A DNA stretch of 64,000 bases from Clostridia bacterium (GTDB taxonomy: Bacteria; Bacillota; Clostridia; Oscillospirales; UBA644): positions 124,001 through 188,000 of the forward strand of contig JAFRTE010000012.1 in the NCBI GenBank assembly GCA_017427285.1, written 5' to 3'. The position numbers and the translations under genes are program-made. Of this stretch, positions 35,364 to 44,058 are shown in pieces. The notes under the pieces were generated by a model. That model was given only the letters and a program-made list of their open reading frames with translations, made no database searches and was not told the origin of the DNA. Positions within the stretch are counted from its first letter, which is position 1. Each line of letters begins with the position of its first letter.

Positions 35364-35795
35364 TTAATAGATCATACTGCTTTTTCTGCGTCTTACGGAA
35401 GCGACGTTCGCCTCTTTCCAGTCAAAATCGCCTCTTTCGAGCGCTTTTATGATGATTTCCGCAGTTTTTATGTTTGTGGCAACGGGAATATTGTGCAGAT
35501 CGCAAAGCCGCAGCAGCGCAGCCTCGTCCGTTCTTTCGCTTTCGTTGAATACCGGATAGCGGAAGAAGAAAAGAAGGTCTATTTCCTTGTTTGATATACG
35601 CGCGGCTATCTGCTGATCTCCGCCGTGGTTGCCGCTCATAAGACGCTGTATCTCAAGCCCCGTCGCGTCGGCGATGAGCTTACCCGTTGCGGCGGTCGCG
35701 CAAAGCTTATGTTCGGCCAGAACGCCGCAGTTTTCAACGCAGAACTGTACGAGCAGCTCCTTGCGTTTGTCGTGCGCCATAAATGCAATATTCAT
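35364..35795 (-). CDS. mgsA: Methylglyoxal synthase
   Basis: 143 residues. It converts dihydroxyacetone phosphate to methylglyoxal and phosphate, a bypass when phosphate is short. Signatures: MNIAFMAHDKRKELL, HKLCATAATGKLI, and MSGNHGGDQQIAARI with the catalytic Asp in the GGD motif. In many Clostridia it closes the mreBCD-mrdA-min operon, as here, though rodA is missing. Confidence 0.95.
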   Translation of the reverse strand: MNIAFMAHDKRKELLVQFCVENCGVLAEHKLCATAATGKLIADATGLEIQRLMSGNHGGDQQIAARISNKEIDLLFFFRYPVFNESERTDEAALLRLCDLHNIPVATNIKTAEIIIKALERGDFDWKEANVASVRRRKSSMIY

Positions 35796-35819
35796 AGTAA
35801 AATTCCTTTCTTCCCCCTG

Positions 35820-36572
35820 TTACCAGAACCTGTAAAGTTCCGTAAATTCGCCGTCCGTTCTTGCGGCGATGTTCGTATATGATCTTTTTGAACGCGAACG
35901 TTTCGTTTCCGTGATAAGCTTTCCCGCGTTGAGCGCTTCGGACGTTTTTCCGTCTTCGGGTATAAGTCCCAGAAGCCGTATCCCTACGCTGTCTATTATA
36001 TCGTCAATATCCGGAGACGTGCCGTCTTCGACCGATCTCGCTCTGATCCTGTTTACAACGAGCGATACGTCCGCTCCCGCCGCATACGCAGCCGCCGCCG
36101 TGATCTGCGCGTCGTGGATAGATGTCACGTCAGGCGTTGCTACAACGATAACGTGAGACCCGCGGATAAAATAATCTTCTATCCCGCGCCCCGTACCGGA
36201 CGGACAGTCGAGTATTATATGGTCGTATTCTCCCCCCGCAAGAAGCTCTTTTGCCGTTTTGAGTATAAAGTCCGTCAGCCCCTGAGGGTTTTCCGGCGCG
36301 CGAAGCGGTCCCGCAAGAAGAAAGAGATTGCCGCTCTCCCCAATTTTAATTACCGCCTCTTCAAGCTTGCATCTACCCTCGAAAACGTCGCATATATCCC
36401 AGATATGACTGTTCTGAACGCCGAAGACGATATCGAGATTTTTAAGATAAACGTCGCAGTCAACGGCAATTACCTTTTTCCCTCTTTGGGCAAGGCATGC
36501 CGCAAGATTTGCCGCAAGCGTGGTCTTCCCCACGCCGCCTTTGCCGGACGCGATTACTGTCAGTCTGCCCAT
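35820..36572 (-). CDS. minD: MinD-like septum-site ATPase, lacking a clear membrane-targeting tail
   Basis: 250 residues. Deviant Walker A SGKGGVGKTTLAANLA at the start, Walker A' VDCDVYLKNLDIVFG, Walker B IILDCPSGTG, and PDVTSIHDAQ, as in MinD. The chain ends IAARTDGEFTELYRFW. Ordinary MinD continues about 20 residues further into an amphipathic Lys-rich helix that binds the membrane; that helix is absent here. minC and minE, usually adjacent, are also missing. It may be a dedicated ParA/MinD-like positioning factor working without the Min oscillator, or it may use another anchor. Confidence 0.85.
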   Translation of the reverse strand: MGRLTVIASGKGGVGKTTLAANLAACLAQRGKKVIAVDCDVYLKNLDIVFGVQNSHIWDICDVFEGRCKLEEAVIKIGESGNLFLLAGPLRAPENPQGLTDFILKTAKELLAGGEYDHIILDCPSGTGRGIEDYFIRGSHVIVVATPDVTSIHDAQITAAAAYAAGADVSLVVNRIRARSVEDGTSPDIDDIIDSVGIRLLGLIPEDGKTSEALNAGKLITETKRSRSKRSYTNIAARTDGEFTELYRFW

Positions 36573-36583
36573 ACATGCCTCCT

Positions 36584-38611
36584 TCAGCTTATAAGTTCTC
36601 CTTCGCTGTTTGCGGCGATAAACCGCTCTTCGTGTGAAAAATAATATGTCAATACATCTTTTACAAGCTCCGCGTTTATCGGCGACGCGCTCAGTCCGCC
36701 GTTTTCGATAACTATCGCAAAAGCAATCTGCGGGTCTTCGGCAGGAGCTACGCCTATCATCAGGGACGTGGGGATGCCGGTCGTTTCCGCAGTTCCCGTT
36801 TTTACCGCAAGCGTGGTAACGCTGAAATTCTCAAAACCCGCGTAAGCCGAACCGCCCTGCTCCATTGCCGCCATGCGCATCCCTTCAAGGATCGCGCTTA
36901 CGGTCGACGGATTGATCTCAAACCGCTGAAGCACCGTTTTTTGCGTTTCGCTTATTATCTCGCCCGTCGTTTTGTTCCTTACGGCTTTTATTATGTGCGG
37001 CTGATAGCGCGTGCCGCCGTTTGCGAGGGTCGCAACGTAATTTACAAGCTGCAGCGGCGTTGCCGTGGTGTATGACTGACCGATAGCAGTAAGTATCGTA
37101 TCCGCCGCCTGCCACGTTTCGCCCATAGACTGAAGATATTCCTTGTTTGCAAGCGTACCGCGGCTTTCTCCCGGAAGATCGATGCCCGTTTTCTGCCCGA
37201 AGCCGAAAAGCGCGCCGTATCTGCTCAGTCTGTCTATCGTTAAAATCCTGCCGACGTCGAAGAAAAATCCGTTGCAGGAACGTTTTAACGCGGTATATAT
37301 GTTAACGTCGCCGTGCGCGGTGTTTGCAAAGCACGAGGGCTGATACGTTTCGTAATATGTGTAAAAACCCGTGCAGCGATAAGTTGTTTTCGTTGTGATA
37401 ACGCCTTCTTCAAGCCCCGCAACGCCGGTTACCATCTTATACGTCGAGCCGGGCGGAAACAGACCCGAGATCGCCCTGTTTACGTACGGTTTCGAAGGGT
37501 CGTTTACGAGAACGGGAAAATCGCGGTTGTAAGTGGCGAGATTGTATGTTGGCCATGACGCCATCGAAAGTATTTCGCCGGAATGGATATCCATGAATAT
37601 CGCGGCTCCGGAGTTTGCCGCCTCTTCGCCGTTCTGATCCTTCAGTTCGCGGATAACTTTTTCGAGAGACGCTTCCGTTATCTTCTGCATGTCGGTGTCG
37701 AGCGTTATTATCACGTCGTAACCCGACTGCGGCTCGATATCCTTTATAATGTCTACAACGTTCCCCGATTTATCGGTCTGCGCATACTTGTATCCGTCCG
37801 TGCCGCGGAGCCATTCTTCGGCTATTCTCTCTATTCCTTCCTTGCCGAGCGTGTCGTTTATATAATACCCGTCGTCTTTTCTCGCTTCGTATTCCTCTGC
37901 GGATATTTTGCCGGTATAGCCGATAATATGCGAGGCGAACCGCTCGTAAACAAACGAACGCTCGCTGTCCATCTCGACAGTAACGCCCTGAAGCTCAGAG
38001 CTTCTCTCTTTTACCATCGTTACCGCTTCGAGACTTACGTTATCCGCAAACGTGAAAAAGTAGCCCGAACCGTTTTTTTCCGATTCGTAGCGGACCGCGA
38101 TTATGTTCCTTGCTCTTTCGAGCGGATAGTCCGCGAGCTTGTAATATTTTACAAGCTCCGCAAGAGTGTCTTCCGCAGTCATGTTCTGATCGATCTTTTT
38201 GTTTTTCAGCCACGAGGAAAATGCGGATACCCTTGACTGAGACGCAAGATAGTCTTCATAATATATATACGGCTCGGTTTTCGAGATCGGGAAAGAATCG
38301 TTGTAGCTGTCGCCGCATTTTTCAAAAATGTCGATTACGGCGTCAACCGTTTTGTTCATGTCTTTTATAAGACTTCTGTTAAACTCAACGTCCATAACCG
38401 AGCTGTTCTGCACTATCGGGCGGCAAAACCTGTCGAGTATCTCGCCTCTCGACGCGCGGACTCTCGTTTTTGTTATAACGCTGTTTTTCGACGTTTCAAG
38501 GTAATCCTTGCCGTCGATAAGCTGCAGTTTTATGAGCTGAAGAGCAAAGATCCCGATTATTATAAGGAAAAATGCGAATATTTTGAAAATACGCGGAGTT
38601 TTTTCTACCAT
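36584..38611 (-). CDS. mrdA: Penicillin-binding protein 2 (elongasome transpeptidase)
   Basis: 675 residues. A single N-terminal membrane helix (IFKIFAFFLIIIGIFALQLIKLQ), a dimerisation/pedestal domain to about residue 280, and a transpeptidase domain with SxxK STYK at 389-392, SxN SCN near 445, and KTGT near 610. It cross-links side-wall peptidoglycan together with the RodA/MreBCD complex; the partner RodA is not in the window. It overlaps the end of mreD by seven bases. Confidence 0.96.
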   Translation of the reverse strand: MVEKTPRIFKIFAFFLIIIGIFALQLIKLQLIDGKDYLETSKNSVITKTRVRASRGEILDRFCRPIVQNSSVMDVEFNRSLIKDMNKTVDAVIDIFEKCGDSYNDSFPISKTEPYIYYEDYLASQSRVSAFSSWLKNKKIDQNMTAEDTLAELVKYYKLADYPLERARNIIAVRYESEKNGSGYFFTFADNVSLEAVTMVKERSSELQGVTVEMDSERSFVYERFASHIIGYTGKISAEEYEARKDDGYYINDTLGKEGIERIAEEWLRGTDGYKYAQTDKSGNVVDIIKDIEPQSGYDVIITLDTDMQKITEASLEKVIRELKDQNGEEAANSGAAIFMDIHSGEILSMASWPTYNLATYNRDFPVLVNDPSKPYVNRAISGLFPPGSTYKMVTGVAGLEEGVITTKTTYRCTGFYTYYETYQPSCFANTAHGDVNIYTALKRSCNGFFFDVGRILTIDRLSRYGALFGFGQKTGIDLPGESRGTLANKEYLQSMGETWQAADTILTAIGQSYTTATPLQLVNYVATLANGGTRYQPHIIKAVRNKTTGEIISETQKTVLQRFEINPSTVSAILEGMRMAAMEQGGSAYAGFENFSVTTLAVKTGTAETTGIPTSLMIGVAPAEDPQIAFAIVIENGGLSASPINAELVKDVLTYYFSHEERFIAANSEGELIS

Positions 38612-39114
38612 ACGTTCCGCCTTTCTTCACGACGCGCGAAAAATCTGCTCAGCAGCTTCGTGAGCGGATATGTTACAATAACGGCAGGTACGGTAAGCGC
38701 AAATTTCGGAAGAGCCGCATACAATAGCACGTCCGCAAGCGACTGCGACTCGAAAAACGAGTAAAGCAGCGATACGGATACCGTGTATACCGCCGCAAAA
38801 ACGGCAGTTAAAAGCAGCGCGCCGAAAAAAGATACTGAAAGCCGGCTTTGAGCGAATACGCCGGCAACAAACCCGATTATCATAAACGCAAGCGCGTTTA
38901 CTCCGAAAACGGCAGCCGTTGCAAAATCGAGAAAAATACCGAAAATAAGCCCGTAAATCGCGCCGAAACGCTCCTTTTCGAAAATACCGAGACAGACCGT
39001 TGCGGAAAGCAGGATGCACGGTCCTACACCGAATATCCTTACGGGAACGAAAACGGCGTCAAAAAACAGAAATACGATAAAAACGAGCGAATATCCTATG
39101 ATCTTGCTTCTCAT
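38605..39114 (-). CDS. mreD: Rod shape-determining protein MreD
   Basis: 169 residues from MRSKIIGYSLV at 39114, where ATGA overlaps the mreC stop; a GTG four codons earlier is less likely. Five predicted membrane helices with the MreD pattern (ILLSATVCLGIFEKERFGAIYGLIFGIFLDF). MreD links MreC/PBP2 to the elongasome. Small and poorly conserved, so the call rests on position and topology. Confidence 0.92.
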   Translation of the reverse strand: MRSKIIGYSLVFIVFLFFDAVFVPVRIFGVGPCILLSATVCLGIFEKERFGAIYGLIFGIFLDFATAAVFGVNALAFMIIGFVAGVFAQSRLSVSFFGALLLTAVFAAVYTVSVSLLYSFFESQSLADVLLYAALPKFALTVPAVIVTYPLTKLLSRFFARREERRNVW

Positions 39115-39947
39115 TCGCCGTTCCACGCTCCGTCCGTTATATAAATGCGGCGAAGAGAAGACAGATCGGCGCCTACTTCTATAGTGGCGTTTTGCGCAAG
39201 TCCGTTTTCTTCCGATTCAACCTGAGATACCGTACCGATAAATATCCCCGCGGGGAATACGCCGCCGAGCCCGGACGTAAAAACGAGGTCGCCTCTTACA
39301 ACGGAAGCGTCGGGCGTAAGATAAGAAAGACGGCAGCAGCCGTTTGCGCGAAGAGCCGTTTCGCCCTCCGTAACTCCCGTAGCTTCGCTTCTTTTTATCG
39401 TTGCGCCTACGGACATTGAAGGGTCGGTTATTGCCGTAACGGTAGCCCAGTTAAGCCCTACCGCCGTAACTTTTCCGACAAGACCGCCCGCCGCAACCGC
39501 TATGGAATTAAGCTCTATGCCGTCAAGAGTCCCCTTGTTTACGGAAAACGTGGAGCCGTAACCGTCTGCAGACGTCAGAACGACGTCCGCCGCAATAAAA
39601 TGAAGCTCCGGAGCCGTTTCGGTAACTGACGCAAGGCCGCGAAGACGTTCGGTTTCGATCTTTTCGCTGTATGTGTCGGCAAGCGAGGTTTCAAGCTCCG
39701 TTATCCGTTTTATAAGCTGTTCGTTTTCTTTTTTCAGAGACGAATATTCCGAAAAAGTTTCGAAAAAATCCGTAACGCCGTTTTTTACCCAGGTGCCGAA
39801 AGATGCGAACGGAGACGATATAATGCCGATAAGGTCTCTCGGCGCCGTAATTCCGCCGTCAAGGATCATGTTGAGCATGAACCCGAGCAGAAACGCGGCG
39901 ATAAAAACGAGCGTTATAAAAAATTTACCGCGGAAAAAATCGCGCAT
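39111..39947 (-). CDS. mreC: Rod shape-determining protein MreC
   Basis: 278 residues from MRDFFRGKF at 39947; the ribosome site GGAGGTG lies just upstream and would be inside the protein if the earlier TTG at 39965 were used. One N-terminal membrane helix, a coiled coil (FFETFSEYSSLKKENEQLIKRITELETSL), then the double beta-barrel outside domain (FIAADVVLTSADGYGSTFSVNKGTLDGIELNSIAVAAGGLVGKV). Scaffolds PBP2. Confidence 0.95.
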   Translation of the reverse strand: MRDFFRGKFFITLVFIAAFLLGFMLNMILDGGITAPRDLIGIISSPFASFGTWVKNGVTDFFETFSEYSSLKKENEQLIKRITELETSLADTYSEKIETERLRGLASVTETAPELHFIAADVVLTSADGYGSTFSVNKGTLDGIELNSIAVAAGGLVGKVTAVGLNWATVTAITDPSMSVGATIKRSEATGVTEGETALRANGCCRLSYLTPDASVVRGDLVFTSGLGGVFPAGIFIGTVSQVESEENGLAQNATIEVGADLSSLRRIYITDGAWNGE

Positions 39948-39979
39948 TCCGACACCTCCGTTCAAAAATAATCAAAAAA

Positions 39980-40978
39980 TCAGTCTATCGTTGATGAAAT
40001 TTTCAGCTTGTCGAGCATTCCCGCCGCTCTGCCCGCGCCTATCGCAACGCAGTCAAGGGCGTTTACCGCAACGTCGGAAGAAACTCCCGTTTCCGTATAA
40101 ACAAATTCGCCCCAGCCGGGCAGCTGCGAACCGCCGCCTATAAGCGTAATGCCGTTTTGGATGATATCAGCCGCAAGCTCGGGGTCTACGCGCTCAAGCG
40201 TCGTTTTTATCGCGTCTATTATTCCGTTAAGGGAATCTTTTATCGCAATATATACCTCGTCCGACGAGATCGTGAGATTGAGCGGCAGACCGTCTATAAG
40301 GTCGCGTCCGCTTACCGTCATAAAATCGACCGTTTCCCTTTCGACAGCGGAACCGAGCTTTATTTTTATCTCTTCGGCTATCTGATCGCCTATAAGAATA
40401 TTGTATGTTTTTCTTACGTAAGATACTATATCCTTATCCATCTGCGTGCCGCTGTACTGACACGTCGTCGAGGCGACTATGCCGCCGAGCGATACTACGG
40501 ATATCTCCGTCGTTCCGCCGCCGATATCAACTATCATATGCCCGCTCGGCTCGAAAAGCGGAAGATTGAGCCCGATAGCCGCCGCGAGCGGATCGTCTAT
40601 AAGATGGACCTTTTTTACTTTTGCGGAAGATACCGCGTCTTCCACCGCGCGCCTTTCCACCGCAGTCGTTCTGTAAGGAACGGTCACTACGGCGCGTATA
40701 GGGGTAAACGGCCGCTTTATCCTGCTTATAAACGCGTTGAGCATTATGGACGTTCTTTCAAAATTGGCTATAACTCCTTCCGCAAGCGGACGTATCGCCG
40801 TTACGGTGTCGGGAGTGCGGCCGAGCATCTGCCTCGCATCTTCGCCTACCGCCATAAGCTTGTTTGAAAAGCTTTCCATGGCTATAACGGAGGGCTCTTT
40901 AAGCAGAAATCCCTTCGTTTTGCTGTAAAAGCGCGTATTGCTCGTGCCGAGGTCTATGCCTATGTCGTATGCGCCCAA
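39980..40978 (-). CDS. mreB: Rod shape-determining protein MreB (actin-like)
   Basis: 332 residues. Actin-fold signatures: IGIDLGTSNTRFY (phosphate 1), RPLAEGVIANFERTSIML, VTVPYRTTAVERRAVEDAV, and MIVDIGGGTTEISVVSLGGIV (phosphate 2). The start is TTG at 40978, overlapping the maf stop by 19 bases with GGAAGGGGG upstream; no ATG with a ribosome site is available. It polymerises on the membrane and guides lateral wall synthesis. The membrane-binding N-terminal tail is very short. Confidence 0.95.
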   Translation of the reverse strand: MGAYDIGIDLGTSNTRFYSKTKGFLLKEPSVIAMESFSNKLMAVGEDARQMLGRTPDTVTAIRPLAEGVIANFERTSIMLNAFISRIKRPFTPIRAVVTVPYRTTAVERRAVEDAVSSAKVKKVHLIDDPLAAAIGLNLPLFEPSGHMIVDIGGGTTEISVVSLGGIVASTTCQYSGTQMDKDIVSYVRKTYNILIGDQIAEEIKIKLGSAVERETVDFMTVSGRDLIDGLPLNLTISSDEVYIAIKDSLNGIIDAIKTTLERVDPELAADIIQNGITLIGGGSQLPGWGEFVYTETGVSSDVAVNALDCVAIGAGRAAGMLDKLKISSTID

Positions 40979-41556
40979 AACGTTACCCCCTTCCTTTTAA
41001 GTATATCGTAAAGCGGCGAGAGGGGAAGTCCCACCACGTTGAAATAGTCGCCTTCTATTCTGTCGATAAAAACGCACGCTCTGCCCTGAATTGCGTATGC
41101 GCCCGCTTTATCGGCGCATTCTTCGCTGTTTACGTATTCGAGTATCTCTTTTTCCGTAAGCGATTTGAAATATACGAGGGTCTTTACGGAAAAAGTCTCC
41201 GTTCCGCAGCTGTCCGCAACGGTTACCCCCGTATATACCTCGTTTACGTTGCCCGAAAGCGCGGATATCATACGGTATGCGTCCGCCTTGTCTTTCGGCT
41301 TGCCCATGATCCCTTCGCCTTCAAGATAAACCACCGTATCGGCGGCGATCACAAGAGCGTCGGGGCGCAGCTTCCTTACGCTTTCCGCCTTTTTTGCGGA
41401 AAGAAAACGGACAAGTTCGTCGGGCGAGGAGATATCGCTCGTTTCATCCGCGTCCGAAACAACGATTTCAAAATCGAGTCCGAGCTTTTCAAGCAGCTCT
41501 TTTCTTCTCGGGGACGCCGAAGCGAGCACTGTTTTTACGGAGTTTTCGGTTTTCAT
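40960..41556 (-). CDS. maf: Maf nucleotide pyrophosphatase
   Basis: 198 residues. Signature LASASPRRKELLEKLGLDFEI near residues 11-31 and ADTVVYLEGEGIMGKPKDKADAYRMI near 91-116. The family hydrolyses dTTP/UTP or modified nucleotides and in Firmicutes slows septation when overproduced. It sits upstream of mreB, its usual place, with a TTG-started mreB overlapping its stop. Confidence 0.93.
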   Translation of the reverse strand: MKTENSVKTVLASASPRRKELLEKLGLDFEIVVSDADETSDISSPDELVRFLSAKKAESVRKLRPDALVIAADTVVYLEGEGIMGKPKDKADAYRMISALSGNVNEVYTGVTVADSCGTETFSVKTLVYFKSLTEKEILEYVNSEECADKAGAYAIQGRACVFIDRIEGDYFNVVGLPLSPLYDILKRKGVTFWAHTT

Positions 41557-41580
41557 TTTATGCTTTTTTCTCGAATAAAA

Positions 41581-42306
41581 TCACTGTTCGTCCCAGTTAT
41601 GCCAAACATTCTGAACGTCGTCGTTATCTTCGAGATGATCGAGAAGCTTCTGCATATTTTTTATCTGTTCCTCGTCCGTAAGCGTGATATACGTAGACGG
41701 GACCTGCTCAACTTCCGCCGAAAGGAAAGTGTATCCCTTCTTTTCGAGCGCTTCGCAAACGGAGCTGAGCATATCGGGAGCGGTATATATCTCGTATACC
41801 TCTTCTTCAACGGCGTAGTCCTCAACGTCAAGGTCGAGCACATCTTCCATAAGTTTCTCTTCGGTATACTCTTCTTTGTCAATAACTATAACGCCTTTTT
41901 TCGTAAACTGCCAGTTTACCGAGCCGGTCTGACCGAGATTTCCGCCGAATTTATCGAAATAGTGGCGGATGTCGGCAGCGGTCCTGTTTCTGTTTTCCGT
42001 TACCGCTTCAACTATTACGGCGATTCCCGCGGGGCCGTAGCCCTCGTATGTTATCTCTTCGTAGTTAACGTTTTCCTCGTCGCCAGCGGCTTTCTTTATG
42101 CTTCTTTCGATATTGTCGTTTGGAACGTTGTTTGCCTTCGCCTTCAGAATAACGTCTTTGAGCCGTCCGTTCGATTCGGGATCGGGGCCTCCGGCTTTGA
42201 CGGCAAGAACTATCTCTCTGCCTATCTTGGTGAATATACCGGCTCTTTGTTTATCCGTTTTCTCCTTTTTATGCATAATGTTTTTCCATTTGGAATGTCC
42301 TGACAT
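41581..42306 (-). CDS. YebC/PmpR-family protein
   Basis: 241 residues, the normal length. MSGHSKWKNIMHKKEKTDKQRAGIFTKIGREI is the family N-terminus, and the acidic C-terminal domain (LEDNDDVQNVWHNW) is intact. Members were described as transcription regulators and more recently as factors that relieve ribosome stalling at polyproline (YebC2-type). The sequence alone does not decide between these. GGAGG stands before the ATG. Confidence 0.95.
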   Translation of the reverse strand: MSGHSKWKNIMHKKEKTDKQRAGIFTKIGREIVLAVKAGGPDPESNGRLKDVILKAKANNVPNDNIERSIKKAAGDEENVNYEEITYEGYGPAGIAVIVEAVTENRNRTAADIRHYFDKFGGNLGQTGSVNWQFTKKGVIVIDKEEYTEEKLMEDVLDLDVEDYAVEEEVYEIYTAPDMLSSVCEALEKKGYTFLSAEVEQVPSTYITLTDEEQIKNMQKLLDHLEDNDDVQNVWHNWDEQ

Positions 42307-42374
42307 AAATAACCTCCGAATATAGAATAGTCTGTTTTTTATAAATCAATACCTTTTAATTCCGCATTGAACTC

Positions 42375-44021
42375 TTATTTCTTTACAAACGTAATAAAAA
42401 GTACCGGCAGAGTCCAAATAAGATTGAAAAGGAATACCCACAGCGCGCCGGGGAGCGACGGGTTTATGAAAAACGCCGCTGCCGTGAGAACAAGGCCGAG
42501 AATTATCGACGCGGTCTTTATCAGCACGCTCATATTTACCGCGGCAGCAAGCCTTTTCGCTTTTCTTACGGAAGAAAGGATGCCGATCGCGTTTTTCGTT
42601 GTTATCATATCCGGCAGCTCTGCCGCCTCGTCAGCCGATTTCGTGGCTTCCGCTATCCTGTCCTTCTCGTTTTCGTCGGGAATAAGTATTTTTGTATTGT
42701 GAAGCCCGTAAAGCTTCTGTACGGCGGTTTCGGTGATGTTGCAGTCGTTTGTGAGCGCGATTATTGAAAAATCCTCGCCTACGGTCTCGGCGGCGCGCTT
42801 CATTTCGGGGTCGCAAGTATAACTGAAAACCGTATACGATACGAGCGCTCCGTTTATCGCGGTGTATAAAATGCTTCTGTTCGTTGAAGTGAGAGACGCT
42901 TCGGTTTCCTGCGGCAAAGGAAGGATCTCGTATGAAAGAAGCATGTTTCTGTTTCCCACAAGCACTTCGTCTCCGTAAATATGTCCCTGAATGCCGTAAT
43001 TTTTCATGTAATGCCAGTCGTCAACCTTCGGCAGACGCGAAATGTTGCAGCCGGTGGACGCAGCGTAGGTTTTTGCAAACGGTGTGTCGGCGGCAAGCAG
43101 AAGAGCTGCGGTAAACTCAACGGCGTCCGCCATAAGATCCTTGTCACGGAAACGGAAACGTTCCATTTTCGTGTATTTTCCGGGGAAAAGATCCTTGTCG
43201 GAAACAACGAGAGTCGAAACGTCGCGCATAACGTCTATCGAGTGGTAGCCCAGAAGGACGCTGCCGAGCTTTCTCAGCCGTCTCTGTTCGGCAACGTACG
43301 GCAGCACGAACGCCATTTCAGCGGTAAACGAAGCGGCGATCGCAAAAAGCGCTGCGAGAGAGGCCGCAAATGCGGTAAATCCGGAAAAGATGCCTATTAT
43401 CGCGGAAACAAGAAGTATCGCAACGCACGCCACGGGCACGAAAACACGGATCTTTTCCTCGGAAGGATCGCCCGAATACGTCGTTTCCACAACGTTCGGA
43501 AAACGGACTACGGGATTTACAACGCAAATACGGTCGATGAGTCTTTTCTGCAGATCCACCTCGCCCGTGTTTACAACGTAAGTTTTATGGTCCTTTATAA
43601 GATTGAGATTGTTTATTATTTCGCAGATAAAAAGGTATTTCATAAACATTGAGACCGCAACCGACGCAAATATCACCGGAGTAAAAATCCGCAGCGCGCC
43701 TTCCGGCCTTGCGATGATGATCGTAAGCGAATGGATCGCCGCCGCGATAAGCGCAACTGAAGAAAACGAATCGTTTGACGGATGCATTCTGAAAACGGAG
43801 ACAAGCCCGTCAGCCATTTCCTGCGCGCAGAAAACGAATACGGTCACAGACAAAACGATTCCGACTATACCGTTTACCGTAGACGGAAGCCCCACCGCTG
43901 CGAGCACGGCGGTAAGCAGAGCGGAAAACGCCGCAACGAGCGTTTTTACCAAAAACGCGTCTTTGGACGTCTGAGCGATATTGTTCTGTTCAAGATAATA
44001 ACTGTCTTTCAAAATAAACAT
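42375..44021 (-). CDS. P-type ATPase-like membrane protein with degenerate catalytic motifs
   Basis: 548 residues with about eight membrane helices: two pairs before residue 140, a third around 190-250, and two at the end (505-545), the P1-type plan. Between them is the soluble core: LVVSDKDLFP at 271-280, where P-type ATPases read DKTGT; YGIQGHIYGDEVLVGNRNML at 342-361, which matches the nucleotide-binding loop; ALTNDCNIT at 422-430 in place of TGDN; and KILIPDENEKDRI at 444-456. The expected GDGxND hinge is missing. Asp275 is retained, but most transport-critical residues are gone, so a non-transporting or regulatory role is inferred. The ATG is well spaced, 37 bases after the rlmB stop. 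Confidence 0.7.
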   Translation of the reverse strand: MFILKDSYYLEQNNIAQTSKDAFLVKTLVAAFSALLTAVLAAVGLPSTVNGIVGIVLSVTVFVFCAQEMADGLVSVFRMHPSNDSFSSVALIAAAIHSLTIIIARPEGALRIFTPVIFASVAVSMFMKYLFICEIINNLNLIKDHKTYVVNTGEVDLQKRLIDRICVVNPVVRFPNVVETTYSGDPSEEKIRVFVPVACVAILLVSAIIGIFSGFTAFAASLAALFAIAASFTAEMAFVLPYVAEQRRLRKLGSVLLGYHSIDVMRDVSTLVVSDKDLFPGKYTKMERFRFRDKDLMADAVEFTAALLLAADTPFAKTYAASTGCNISRLPKVDDWHYMKNYGIQGHIYGDEVLVGNRNMLLSYEILPLPQETEASLTSTNRSILYTAINGALVSYTVFSYTCDPEMKRAAETVGEDFSIIALTNDCNITETAVQKLYGLHNTKILIPDENEKDRIAEATKSADEAAELPDMITTKNAIGILSSVRKAKRLAAAVNMSVLIKTASIILGLVLTAAAFFINPSLPGALWVFLFNLIWTLPVLFITFVKK

Positions 44022-44058
44022 CTCCGGCTTATCAGATTATTATGTGATATTTCTGCCC

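Noticed and set aside
40969..42303. A 444-codon open frame on the plus strand antisense to maf and yebC
   Set aside because: Its product is Arg/Tyr/Phe-rich with no family motif, and the opposite strand encodes two clear conserved proteins in the same place.
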